Assembly (NCBI RefSeq): GCF_051954575.1
Contig: NZ_JBQCHP010000013.1
Span: 1-64,000, forward strand
Direction of reading: 5' to 3'
DNA: 64,000 nt
Source: Dyella_B sp035690825
Lineage (GTDB): Bacteria; Pseudomonadota; Gammaproteobacteria; Xanthomonadales; Rhodanobacteraceae
How positions within the stretch are numbered: position 1 is the stretch's first letter; each line of letters begins with the position of its first letter. Shown one piece after another: positions 32,263 through 39,869 of this stretch. Position numbers and translations under genes: made by a program. The notes below the pieces were generated by a model. The model worked only from the letters and a program-made list of their open reading frames with translations. It was not told the DNA's origin and did not search any database.

Positions 32263-33754
32263 TACGGCTTTCCAGCAGGGAGTGCGAGCTGGCCTTGCCG
32301 ATGAACTCCGGGGTGCCCGTCAGCACGCCCTGGAAGTCGACCAACGGCTCGCCCACCTGCAATCCGCGGCTGTCGATACGCAGCTCGCGAATCGTTTCCT
32401 CATGTTTTCCGCTACGGTTCTTGATCACCGAGATCGCCTTTCGAATGCGGCCACCGGCCTCGAAAAACCGGAACAGCACCACCGCGTCCGCAATATAGGA
32501 AACGCTGAGCGGCCCGGTATCCATGGAGCCGACCAACCCAAACTGCGGATTGATCAGGAAGGTGGTCACGCCCGAGTGGCTCAGGAACGCCAGAAGCTCA
32601 TGCATCTGCAATATCAGCAGCTTTTCCTCCGGCATGGCGGCCAGGTAACCGTTAAGGCTGTCGATTACCACCATTTTGCAGGCCTGTTTTTGCACCGCCT
32701 GGCTCACGTGCCAGGCAAACTCGCCCGGCGCCATTTCCGCCGGATCGATCTGCACCACGTTGAGCAAACCTTTCTGCACACAAGGTTCAAGATCGATGCC
32801 CATGCTGCGAGCGCGATTGAACAAGGTGCCGACCCGTTCGTCGAATTCATACAGATGGCAGTTCTCGCCGCGCGCACACGCGGCGGCAATATATTGAAGC
32901 GCCAGCGTGGTCTTGCCGGTTCCCGCGGGGCCGGTAAGCAGCGTGCTGGTGCCGCGCAGTATGCCGCCGCCGACCAGCGCATCGAGCTGCGCGATGCCGC
33001 TGGTGATCGCTTCGCCGGAAAAAGCTGCCTGGTGTTCGGATGCGATGAGCCGTGGATAGACTTCGACACCGCCGGTTTGAATGGTGAGGTCGTGATAGCC
33101 GGCGATGAAGGTGGCCCCGCGCAGCTTTTGCACTTGCAGGCGCCGCCGCGCCGCGCCGAATTCCAAGGTGAAGCGTTCCAGCGAAATGACGCCATGGCTG
33201 AGGCTGTGCAGCTGGGTGTCGCGCGCCGTGCGCCCGCCGGTGAGATCATCCGTCAGCAACACCGTGATGCTGCGCGGTGAGAAAAACTGCTTCAGCGCCA
33301 GCACCTGGCGGCGGTAACGCAAGGAATCCTGGGCCAGCAGCCGCAGCTCGGACAGGCTGTCGAAGACGACGCGCTTGGGCGAGATCTGCTCGATCTTCTG
33401 CTGGATCAGCCGGATGGTTTCACCAAGCTCAACCTCCCATGAATGAAGCACGGATTGGTTGCGGTCATTGCCCAATACGTCTTCCACCGAAGACAGATCG
33501 AACAGCTCGATGCCGTCGAGACTCCAGCCGTGCGAGGCCGCGACTTCGATCAGTTCATCGGCGGTTTCCGACAGAGTGATGTAGAGGCATCGCTCGCCCC
33601 TGCGCACGCCATCCAACAGAAACTGCAGCGATAACGTCGTTTTACCGGAGCCCGGTTGTCCTTCCAGCAGATACAGGTGCCCCTGCGGGAGGCCGCCATG
33701 CAGGACGATATCAAGGCCCGGATTGCCAGTACTGCAACGCGTGGAAGAAGACAT
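32255..33754 (-). CDS. KaiC-like double RecA/ATPase-domain protein
   Basis: A 499-residue protein with two KaiC-type domains. Domain 1 has Walker A EGQPGSGKTTLS (about residues 32-43); domain 2 has Walker A TGPAGTGKTTLA (about 274-285). The KaiC catalytic Glu pairs appear as LSETADEL in domain 1 and EFDERVGTL in domain 2, so each keeps one acidic residue of the pair. The KaiC phosphosite region reads LSVSYIADAVVLFRFF: a Ser is kept and the next position is Tyr instead of Thr. KaiA and KaiB homologues are not seen nearby. Probably a non-clock signalling ATPase working with the adjacent kinase. Confidence 0.9.
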   Translation of the reverse strand: MSSSTRCSTGNPGLDIVLHGGLPQGHLYLLEGQPGSGKTTLSLQFLLDGVRRGERCLYITLSETADELIEVAASHGWSLDGIELFDLSSVEDVLGNDRNQSVLHSWEVELGETIRLIQQKIEQISPKRVVFDSLSELRLLAQDSLRYRRQVLALKQFFSPRSITVLLTDDLTGGRTARDTQLHSLSHGVISLERFTLEFGAARRRLQVQKLRGATFIAGYHDLTIQTGGVEVYPRLIASEHQAAFSGEAITSGIAQLDALVGGGILRGTSTLLTGPAGTGKTTLALQYIAAACARGENCHLYEFDERVGTLFNRARSMGIDLEPCVQKGLLNVVQIDPAEMAPGEFAWHVSQAVQKQACKMVVIDSLNGYLAAMPEEKLLILQMHELLAFLSHSGVTTFLINPQFGLVGSMDTGPLSVSYIADAVVLFRFFEAGGRIRKAISVIKNRSGKHEETIRELRIDSRGLQVGEPLVDFQGVLTGTPEFIGKASSHSLLESRNA

Positions 33755-33960
33755 GAGTCGCCTCAGTCGAACTTAAGATTTGAAAAACCAATGGTTGTGA
33801 CGGGAAACGTGGACGGACCGTGAAGCATTGGTGGAGACGTTACGGTGTCCATCGGTCCCTGCATTGAATCGGCCACGCGACGCATTCACAGGCCTCCCCG
33901 GGCGATAATCACGGACGTTATGCGCATACTTCGGCGCGCGTCATCGGGGAGGAGTAAGCG

Positions 33961-35286
33961 GTGAAATCAATCGCGGTTGCATGCGCACTGGCCTGCCTTC
34001 CAGCGGCATCGTTGTATGCGGCCGATGCGCCCGCCTATTTCGTTCCGCAGTTGCTGGGAGCCCAGTACACCTTTATCGAGCAATGGCAGGGACGCGTGCA
34101 TTCACCTTATGCAGGCCCCTTGAGCCTGCTGGCCCAGGGCGATCATGCGCGGTCGCACACCTTCGGCATCTATGTCGGCGTACCGATCACGCAACGCCTG
34201 GCGCTGTATGTCGATACCGAACTTTTTCGCGGCGAAGGCATAAGCCACAGCACCGGGCTGGCTGGTCTCACCAACGGCGATGTCATTCGTGGCGGCGGCG
34301 GAACCCTGGGACGTTCGGCGTATGTGGCTCGAGCATTCTTTACCTATGACATTCCGCTGGGCAAAGAGGTGACCTGGCAAGAGCGCAAGATGGACCAGCT
34401 GCCCGGTGCGCAGGCCAACGACCGGTGGAGTTTCAAGTTCGGGCTGCTCGCGGTGAACGACGATTTCGACCAGAGCCGCTATGCCAATTCGGCGCGCACG
34501 CAGTTCATGAATTGGAGTCTGCTCAACAGCCCTGCCTGGGATTTCGCCGCCGACACGCGTGGCTACACCGTTGGCGGCATGACGACCTTGGCCAAGGGCG
34601 CATGGACCTGGCGCTACGGCGTTTACCAGATGCCCACCGAGGCCAATGGCGCGCGCCTGGAAGGGCCCATCAACCGAGCCAACGGCCAATACCTTCAGGT
34701 CAGCTGGCAGCACTCGCCAGATACCTTGAACCTGTGGCTGCTGGTCTACCGCAATCGCGCGCGCATGGGCATCTACGCCGATGCATTGCGCGCGGCCGAA
34801 ACACGCCACGTCACGCCGAACATCCAGGCCGATGATCGCGAGGGGCGGCACAAATACGGTGCAGCCGTCGGCATGGATTGGCCGTTGGCCGATCACGGCG
34901 GCACAGGTTTGTTCGCACGGGCAGGGTGGAACGACGGCAGAACCGAATCGTTCGTCTTTACCGAAGCGGATCGCAGCGCGAGTGCCGGCATCCAGGTTTC
35001 CGGTGCGCATTGGAGCCGCTCCGATGACCGGTTCGGATTCGCGCTCGCGGTCAATGGTCTGTCGCCGGAACATCGCGCGTATCTGGCTGCCGGAGGTATG
35101 GGATTCACCCTTGGCGATGGTGCCTTGCGGTACCGCAGCGAACGCATTGCCGAGGCGTACTACGCGTTCGCGATCCATTCCTTTGCATTCGTCACCGCGG
35201 ACATGCAATGGATTGGCAACCCTGGCTACAACCGTGACCGTGGGCCGGTGCGGGTGATCGGGATGCGTATCCATTTGGCGTATTGA
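33961..35286 (+). CDS. OprB-like carbohydrate porin
   Basis: A 441-residue outer-membrane protein with signal peptide (AVACALACLPAASLYA, then AD). The sequence reads as a beta-barrel with many aromatic residues; FIEQWQGRVHSPYAG near the N-terminus and the closing IGNPGYNRDRGPVRVIGMRI then HLAY are typical of OprB-type carbohydrate-selective porins. The start is GTG 33961, supported by GGGGAGGAG six nt upstream. It is divergent from kaiC-like, so a shared intergenic regulatory region of 206 bp lies between them; no clear promoter boxes were found there. Confidence 0.83.
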   Translation: MKSIAVACALACLPAASLYAADAPAYFVPQLLGAQYTFIEQWQGRVHSPYAGPLSLLAQGDHARSHTFGIYVGVPITQRLALYVDTELFRGEGISHSTGLAGLTNGDVIRGGGGTLGRSAYVARAFFTYDIPLGKEVTWQERKMDQLPGAQANDRWSFKFGLLAVNDDFDQSRYANSARTQFMNWSLLNSPAWDFAADTRGYTVGGMTTLAKGAWTWRYGVYQMPTEANGARLEGPINRANGQYLQVSWQHSPDTLNLWLLVYRNRARMGIYADALRAAETRHVTPNIQADDREGRHKYGAAVGMDWPLADHGGTGLFARAGWNDGRTESFVFTEADRSASAGIQVSGAHWSRSDDRFGFALAVNGLSPEHRAYLAAGGMGFTLGDGALRYRSERIAEAYYAFAIHSFAFVTADMQWIGNPGYNRDRGPVRVIGMRIHLAY

Positions 35287-35297
35287 GCTGGTTGGCG

Positions 35298-35494
35298 TCG
35301 AATCTCAGCTGTGCGATTGACCGCTTCCTCCCCTGCGAAGTAGGGGAGGGCTGGGGTGGGGTCAAGCAACCTCGTGATGAGTCCGTGCTGTGCGACAAGC
35401 TCGTGCAACCCCACCCTAACCCTCCCCTCGGCTCAAGTCCGGGGCAAGCTCTGCGCGCAAAGGAGGGAAGACGTTTCGGCAAGCCGAGATTCGA
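35298..35494. repeat. Palindromic intergenic repeat, type A, copy 4, with terminal inverted repeats
   Basis: Beyond the GGGGAGGGCTGGGGTGGGGT / ACCCCACCCTAACCCTCCCC arms, this copy is bounded by TCGAATCTCAGC on the left and GCCGAGATTCGA on the right, which are inverted repeats of each other. The core has CAAGCAACCTCGTGA and GCGACAAGCTCG. Together with copy 5 it brackets the beta-propeller gene. It fills most of the gap 35287-35592 along with a terminator. Confidence 0.8.
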
Positions 35495-35532
35495 TGGAGA
35501 CCTTGCAACCGACCGTGCGTGATGTTGCTCGC

Positions 35533-35563
35533 AAAAATGGCCGGCACACCTTTGCGGTGTGCC
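35533..35563 (-). terminator. Intrinsic terminator of the beta-propeller gene
   Basis: On the minus strand GGCACACC and GGTGTGCC form a perfect 8-bp stem around a 5-nt loop (35543-35563), followed by GGCCATTTTTG. It lies 30 nt after the stop of the gene at 35593-36915. Confidence 0.8.
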
Positions 35564-35592
35564 AACCACCTCCTGCCAATCGATCGCACGAT

Positions 35593-36915
35593 TCACTGCG
35601 TATGCCAGTCGTACGCCGTGCCGTTGGTGACGAAACGTGCGCTACCATCGGCCAGGTTCACGACCATGATCTTGTTGGTGTAAACGACTGGCGCGGGCGG
35701 ATACTGTTCGACGTTGCAGTTGGCCAGCATCCGCGTGCCATCCGGCGACAGGCGCACCGGTACCCACCACAACGACGTTCCGTATTGCATGGGGACGCAC
35801 GGTGAAGTGATCTGGCGTATGCCTGATCCGTCGGTTTTCACGGCATAGATCTCCGCGTCCCCAGCGGTGGAGGAGGGGCGCGCGAACAGGAAAGCCTGGC
35901 TGCCGTCCGGCGAAATCAGTACTTGCTTCTGGAACCCGAACGTGACCGCCTGGCTGGGATCGACAAGCGCAACCGACTGGCCGGTGAGCAGGTTTTTAGC
36001 GCACCACTGGATATACGTCTGGTTGCTCGCAACGTGACAGGGGCCTGGGTCATTTGAATCATAGGTCACTCCATAGACCACCTCGTGGCCGTCGTACGAG
36101 ATATCTCCAACACTCCCTAAGGTATAAGGCGCATAGCTGTTCACTTCGACCTTGGTCGCCGCCCCGGTGGTGGTATTGATCACATAGATATCCGCTTCCG
36201 GATTGGGAGTCGGGTCGGTGCGCACGGCGTAGGCCAGCAGGCTGTGGCCATCGCCCGACCAGCGGATCGCCTCGATGCCGCGGTAATACCATTTGGAGGC
36301 GCACCACAGCACATGGTTGTTGCTGCCGTTGGATTGCATCAGGTGGATGCATGGAGGATGTTTGTGCGGCAGCACGTCGGCGGAGTTGGCATAGGCAATC
36401 TGGTCGTTGGCGGCCGGACCCCAGGCCACGGAGCCGTAGCTCGGGCCAGCTCTGGGATCCTCCAGATCATCGCTGCCGAAAAACATCGGCGGCGTGCGCA
36501 CGCCGTACGCATTCACGATGTAGTACTTGCCGTGGTAGTCCGTAAAGTTGTAATGCGGGAGCGTGGAGTGGGCCTCCACGTATATGCTGTAGGTTCCTTT
36601 CGGATTGAAGGCATTCTCCAGCCACGGGCCCTCGTTGCCTACGCCGAGGTCGTCGTAGCCTCCGACCGCGGGTATGTTGAATACGCCCTGGGTATACGGC
36701 GTGAACTGCCGCTCATGGCTGCCATCATCAGCGATGCTGAAGATCGCCGAGCCGATCGGCGTGGTGATTCCATCGACGGTGCCACTGATGGTGCGCGAGA
36801 ACAGCACCGTGCCGGGCGATGTCTGCGCGGCAGCGACCAACGGTTGCGCCGCGAACGCGGCAGCGGATAAACAAGCCAGCGCCAATAGGGCGCGGCGACA
36901 CGAGATAATTTGCAT
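35593..36915 (-). CDS. Secreted beta-propeller (PD40/TolB-like) protein
   Basis: A 440-residue protein with signal peptide (ALLALACLSAAAFAAQPLVA). It carries repeated blade motifs (SPDGTRMLANCN, SPDGSQAFLFA, WSGDGHSLLAYA and IYAVKTDGSGIRQIT), typical of PD40-repeat TolB-like propellers. The ATG at 36915 follows AGGAGGGTGTT, so the 25 upstream in-frame residues are excluded. Likely an envelope scaffold; ligand unknown. It is bracketed by two repeat copies (35298 and 37190) of opposite core orientation and lies divergent from the PPTase gene. Confidence 0.75.
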   Translation of the reverse strand: MQIISCRRALLALACLSAAAFAAQPLVAAAQTSPGTVLFSRTISGTVDGITTPIGSAIFSIADDGSHERQFTPYTQGVFNIPAVGGYDDLGVGNEGPWLENAFNPKGTYSIYVEAHSTLPHYNFTDYHGKYYIVNAYGVRTPPMFFGSDDLEDPRAGPSYGSVAWGPAANDQIAYANSADVLPHKHPPCIHLMQSNGSNNHVLWCASKWYYRGIEAIRWSGDGHSLLAYAVRTDPTPNPEADIYVINTTTGAATKVEVNSYAPYTLGSVGDISYDGHEVVYGVTYDSNDPGPCHVASNQTYIQWCAKNLLTGQSVALVDPSQAVTFGFQKQVLISPDGSQAFLFARPSSTAGDAEIYAVKTDGSGIRQITSPCVPMQYGTSLWWVPVRLSPDGTRMLANCNVEQYPPAPVVYTNKIMVVNLADGSARFVTNGTAYDWHTQ

Positions 36916-37189
36916 AACACCCTCCTGGCCATGGCAGCGGCCATGGCATTGACTCGGATTGCCGACGCACTGTGCTGATCGACACCCCAAACCGCGTCGG
37001 ACGAGGCAATCTAGGCTCGCAACCGCATGTGGGCTGTGAAGCGCCGGTTACTGTGAATGGTTGTGTTTGGCTGGTTTTTCGCCGCAGTGGCCGGTGTCGT
37101 GTTGAGTTGCGATACAGGCGGTTCGATGCGAGGAAAGGCCGCGGCGTTGCGCCGAAGGCTTCAACGCAAAGATGATGCAGGCCGCAGCG

Positions 37190-37352
37190 TTGAATCTCAG
37201 CAGCGCGAATGTTGACTCCCTCCCCTGCGGAGTAGGGGAGGGTTGGGATGGGGTTGTTTGCGCTTGCCGCATGGTTGAAATGTTTTGCGAGGTTGCTTTA
37301 CCCCACCCCTGCATCCAGGGGTGGGGACGCATTGCGGCAAGCTGAGGTTCGA
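37190..37352. repeat. Palindromic intergenic repeat, type A, copy 5, inverted
   Basis: Ends TTGAATCTCAGC and GCTGAGGTTCGA are inverted repeats, matching those of copy 4. The core (TTGCCGCATGGTTGAAATGT, GCGAGGTTGCTTT) is in the opposite orientation to the other type A copies. It fills most of the gap between the beta-propeller gene start and the PPTase start; 36916-37189 shows no gene. Confidence 0.8.
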
Positions 37353-37457
37353 GGCCAGTGCGATACCACCGGCATCGGGATCACTCAAAAAAACATTTTT
37401 CAAATCACCCCACTGAGCAATGATGCAAAAAAGCCCATCAACACCCACGAGCATGAC

Positions 37458-38222
37458 TTGAACACGTCCACGAACGATCCAGCCGGTAAGCAACGCCCCG
37501 TCCGCACCGTCATCGAGGCAACTTCCGCCGCGCTATGGCAGGAGCTCCGAAACGCCTGCGACGATGCATTGGCGCAAGGCCATGCCTTCGTCGCGATCCT
37601 GCATGGTGCCGAAGCATGGGCCGACGCACGCTGGTTGACGGACGAAGACCGCCAGCGTGCGGCACGTTTCCGCCAGGACAGCGACCGTCACAACTTCATG
37701 CTGGGTCGCAACCTGGTGCATTACCTGGTTCGTCCGCGCGGCATTACGACGCCATGTACGTTCTCATTGGGACCGCACGGCAAGCCGTTTTTGCTAGACG
37801 CACCCGCGTACAACCTTTCCCATTCCGGCCGCTGGGTCGCTTGTGTGGTGAGCCGCACTGAACCGGTCGGCATCGATGTGGAGACCTTTGCGCGCCTCAG
37901 CGATTATCGCGAACTGCTTGGCGTGATCGCGCATCCGGCCGAGCGCCGCTCGATCGAACAGGCGCCGATGGAGCATCGCCTGGCGTTGTTCAAGCGTTGC
38001 TGGACGCGCAAGGAGGCGATCCTTAAAGCCACCGGCAAGGGCCTTGTCGATGATCTGCAAGCGATCGACGTATGCCTGGAACAAGACGAACCCGTGTTCG
38101 ACCGGCCGGCATCGCTGCGCCTGATGCAGCTGTCGATGCCGCAAGAGGAAGCGACGATTGCGCTGGCCTTGAGCCCCTCTGTATCCGGCGTGGTGGTGAT
38201 GCGGGTGGATGCCTCGCGCTGA
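37458..38222 (+). CDS. 4'-phosphopantetheinyl transferase (Sfp/EntD type)
   Basis: A protein of about 254 residues that moves the phosphopantetheine arm from CoA to carrier-protein Ser. The key motifs are EPVGIDVETF (magnesium ligands) and FKRCWTRKEAILKATGKG (W-x-x-KE-A), plus an N-terminal WLTDEDRQRAARFRQDSDRH block. The start is uncertain: the first frame-wide ATG (37248) lies in the repeat, so TTG 37458 is taken, giving a family-normal length; no good ribosome-binding site is seen. It could serve the NRPS carrier domains at 60.6-64 kb. It ends 2 bp from the convergent ElyC-like gene. Confidence 0.88.
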   Translation: MNTSTNDPAGKQRPVRTVIEATSAALWQELRNACDDALAQGHAFVAILHGAEAWADARWLTDEDRQRAARFRQDSDRHNFMLGRNLVHYLVRPRGITTPCTFSLGPHGKPFLLDAPAYNLSHSGRWVACVVSRTEPVGIDVETFARLSDYRELLGVIAHPAERRSIEQAPMEHRLALFKRCWTRKEAILKATGKGLVDDLQAIDVCLEQDEPVFDRPASLRLMQLSMPQEEATIALALSPSVSGVVVMRVDASR

Positions 38223-38224
38223 CC

Positions 38225-38956
38225 TCAGGCCCAGCCGCGCAACCGATACCACCATAGGCCGGCCAATTCGCGCAGGCAGCGGCCGCTCAAGCGTAAAGCG
38301 GAGCGCCGTGGCCACCACGGATGCGCCTGCCAACCGGGATATATCGGATCGTAGGCCGGAGCAGGGATCACCTGGAGTCCCTGGCTGGCGAAGGCCGCCG
38401 CGGCGCGCGGCATATGAAAGCCGGACGTCACCAGCAGGATGCGCGTTCGCTTGGCGCGCTTGAGCATGGCGGCGGAAAACATCGCATTTTCGTGCGTATT
38501 CGTGCTGGCGCACTCGGCCTGCAGCGCGTCGGCCGGCACACCTTGCCATAGCAGGCCGTGCGCCATGCGTTGGGCCTGGTCGCTGCCGGACACCAGCACC
38601 ATGTCGGCGCGTGCATCGCGGAACAACTGCAAACCGAAGCCGATACGCGTGGCCAGGCTGTAGGCATCGTCGGCATCCTGATCCGAACTCGACGGTGATA
38701 GCGCCCCGCCGCCCAGGATCACAATCGCGTCGGCCTTGGCATAACTGGATGCTTCGCGCTGCGGATAGTGTCGTTCCAGTGTGTCGCGCAGTCGCATGGC
38801 CACCGCCGGGGCGGCGCACAGCCACAACCAGCACACGCCCAATGCCAGCAGTGAGAACGCCAAGCGACGGCGCCGGCGGAACAGAAGAAAGAGGCCGATC
38901 GCGCCAAGGATGGCCGCCTGGTAGATCGGATAAAGCAGGTGCTCAAGCAGGTCCAT
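38225..38956 (-). CDS. ElyC/SanA/YdcF-like (DUF218) membrane-anchored protein
   Basis: A 243-residue protein with two N-terminal membrane helices (AAILGAIGLFLLFRRRRR region and LALGVCWLWLCAAPAVAM) and a DUF218 domain: KADAIVILGGGALSPSSS, YSLATRIGFGLQLFRD, ASTNTHENAMFSAAML and LLVTSGFHMPRAAAAF. Proteins of this group (ElyC, SanA) affect envelope and peptidoglycan/lipid carrier metabolism. GAGGAA precedes ATG 38956. Its promoter region is shared, divergently, with the exopolysaccharide operon at 39202. Confidence 0.88.
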   Translation of the reverse strand: MDLLEHLLYPIYQAAILGAIGLFLLFRRRRRLAFSLLALGVCWLWLCAAPAVAMRLRDTLERHYPQREASSYAKADAIVILGGGALSPSSSDQDADDAYSLATRIGFGLQLFRDARADMVLVSGSDQAQRMAHGLLWQGVPADALQAECASTNTHENAMFSAAMLKRAKRTRILLVTSGFHMPRAAAAFASQGLQVIPAPAYDPIYPGWQAHPWWPRRSALRLSGRCLRELAGLWWYRLRGWA

Positions 38957-39124
38957 CGGGTTCCTCGCTGCATCCTCGATGCTGATTCGTCGTGCCGATC
39001 TTGCCGGCAAATTCAACGCTACCGATTTCACCGGAGCGGCGGAAATGACGACGAATGCCGGCTCCGCGGCTCAAGAAGCATGCCAAGCCACCGGGTCCAG
39101 TCAGCTTTTTTAGCGCTCAGCCCT

Positions 39125-39156
39125 ATTGCCTTGACCGTTTGTCAAGAGCATATAAT
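39125..39156 (+). promoter_or_regulatory. Promoter and palindromic operator of the exopolysaccharide operon
   Basis: A perfect TATAAT at 39151-39156 is preceded by CTTGAC (39130-39135) and GTCAAG (39141-39146), a 6-bp inverted repeat around CGTTT. A TTGCCT box lies 19 bp upstream of the -10, so spacing of a true -35 is imperfect. The palindrome overlaps the place where -35 contacts occur, and would be a good repressor or activator site. The transcript would begin about 35-40 nt before ATG 39202. Confidence 0.55.
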
Positions 39157-39201
39157 GAGACCGGGGTCACACTTTTAAACCATTACCGGCCGAGATAGCC
39201 C

Positions 39202-39825
39202 ATGAAGAGCCTCTGTCGTTGTTTTGCGCTGTGCCTGCCATTGCTGCTCGCCGCCTGTGCAACGACTGGCGGTGCCAGCGAGCCGCCCAAACCCAATGCC
39301 GAGGTGCAGGCGGTAACCACGTACCACATCGGTGTGGACGATCAGTTACAGATCACCGTCTGGCACAACCCGGACCTCAGCGTGAGCGTCCCGGTGCGCC
39401 CGGATGGCCGGATCACTGTCCCCCTGATCGGCGACGTGGTCGCCGGCGGCCGAACCCCTGACCAAGTATCCGCCGAAATCAAGGACAAGTTGCAGTCCTA
39501 TATTCGCGACCCGCAGGTGGCGGTGATTCTTATCGCGCTGCGCAGCAACGAGTACCTGTCGCGGGTGCGGGTCACCGGCGCGGTACGCAGCCCGATCTCC
39601 ATTCCCTATCGCCAGGGCATGACCGTGCTGGACGCGGTGCTGGCCGCCGGCGGCATTACCGAATTTGCCGCGCCCGACCGCACCGAGCTCTATCGCAAGG
39701 GCGACGGGCAAAGTGCCAATTCCTACTCGGTGCATCTGGACCGGATCCTGCAGAAGGGCGACCTGGCCAACAACTATCCGGTACAGCCGGGGGACGTGAT
39801 TACGGTGCCACAACGCGCGTTCTGA
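39202..39825 (+). CDS. Wza-like polysaccharide export lipoprotein
   Basis: A 207-residue outer-membrane lipoprotein (lipobox LPLLLAAC; Cys about 19). The Poly_export domain is clear: YHIGVDDQLQITVWHNPDLS, VRPDGRITVPLIGDVVAGGR, then an SLBB-type segment with VRVTGAVRSPISIPYRQGMT and VLDAVLAAGGI, ending in NYPVQPGDVITVP. It is shorter than Wza and fits the exosortase-A-associated polysaccharide export family. First gene of the plus-strand exopolysaccharide arm, with a promoter just upstream. Confidence 0.92.
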   Translation: MKSLCRCFALCLPLLLAACATTGGASEPPKPNAEVQAVTTYHIGVDDQLQITVWHNPDLSVSVPVRPDGRITVPLIGDVVAGGRTPDQVSAEIKDKLQSYIRDPQVAVILIALRSNEYLSRVRVTGAVRSPISIPYRQGMTVLDAVLAAGGITEFAAPDRTELYRKGDGQSANSYSVHLDRILQKGDLANNYPVQPGDVITVPQRAF

Positions 39826-39869
39826 TCGCGCACGCGGTTTTTTAGGGACTCAAAGGGAAAGGGGATGTC

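Noticed and set aside
32255..33754. A true circadian kaiABC cluster
   Set aside because: Only a KaiC-like protein is present, with changed phosphosites; no kaiA or kaiB nearby.
37248..37457. Longer PPTase starting at ATG 37248
   Set aside because: These codons run through the repeat and give no PPTase homology; the downstream TTG gives a normal length.
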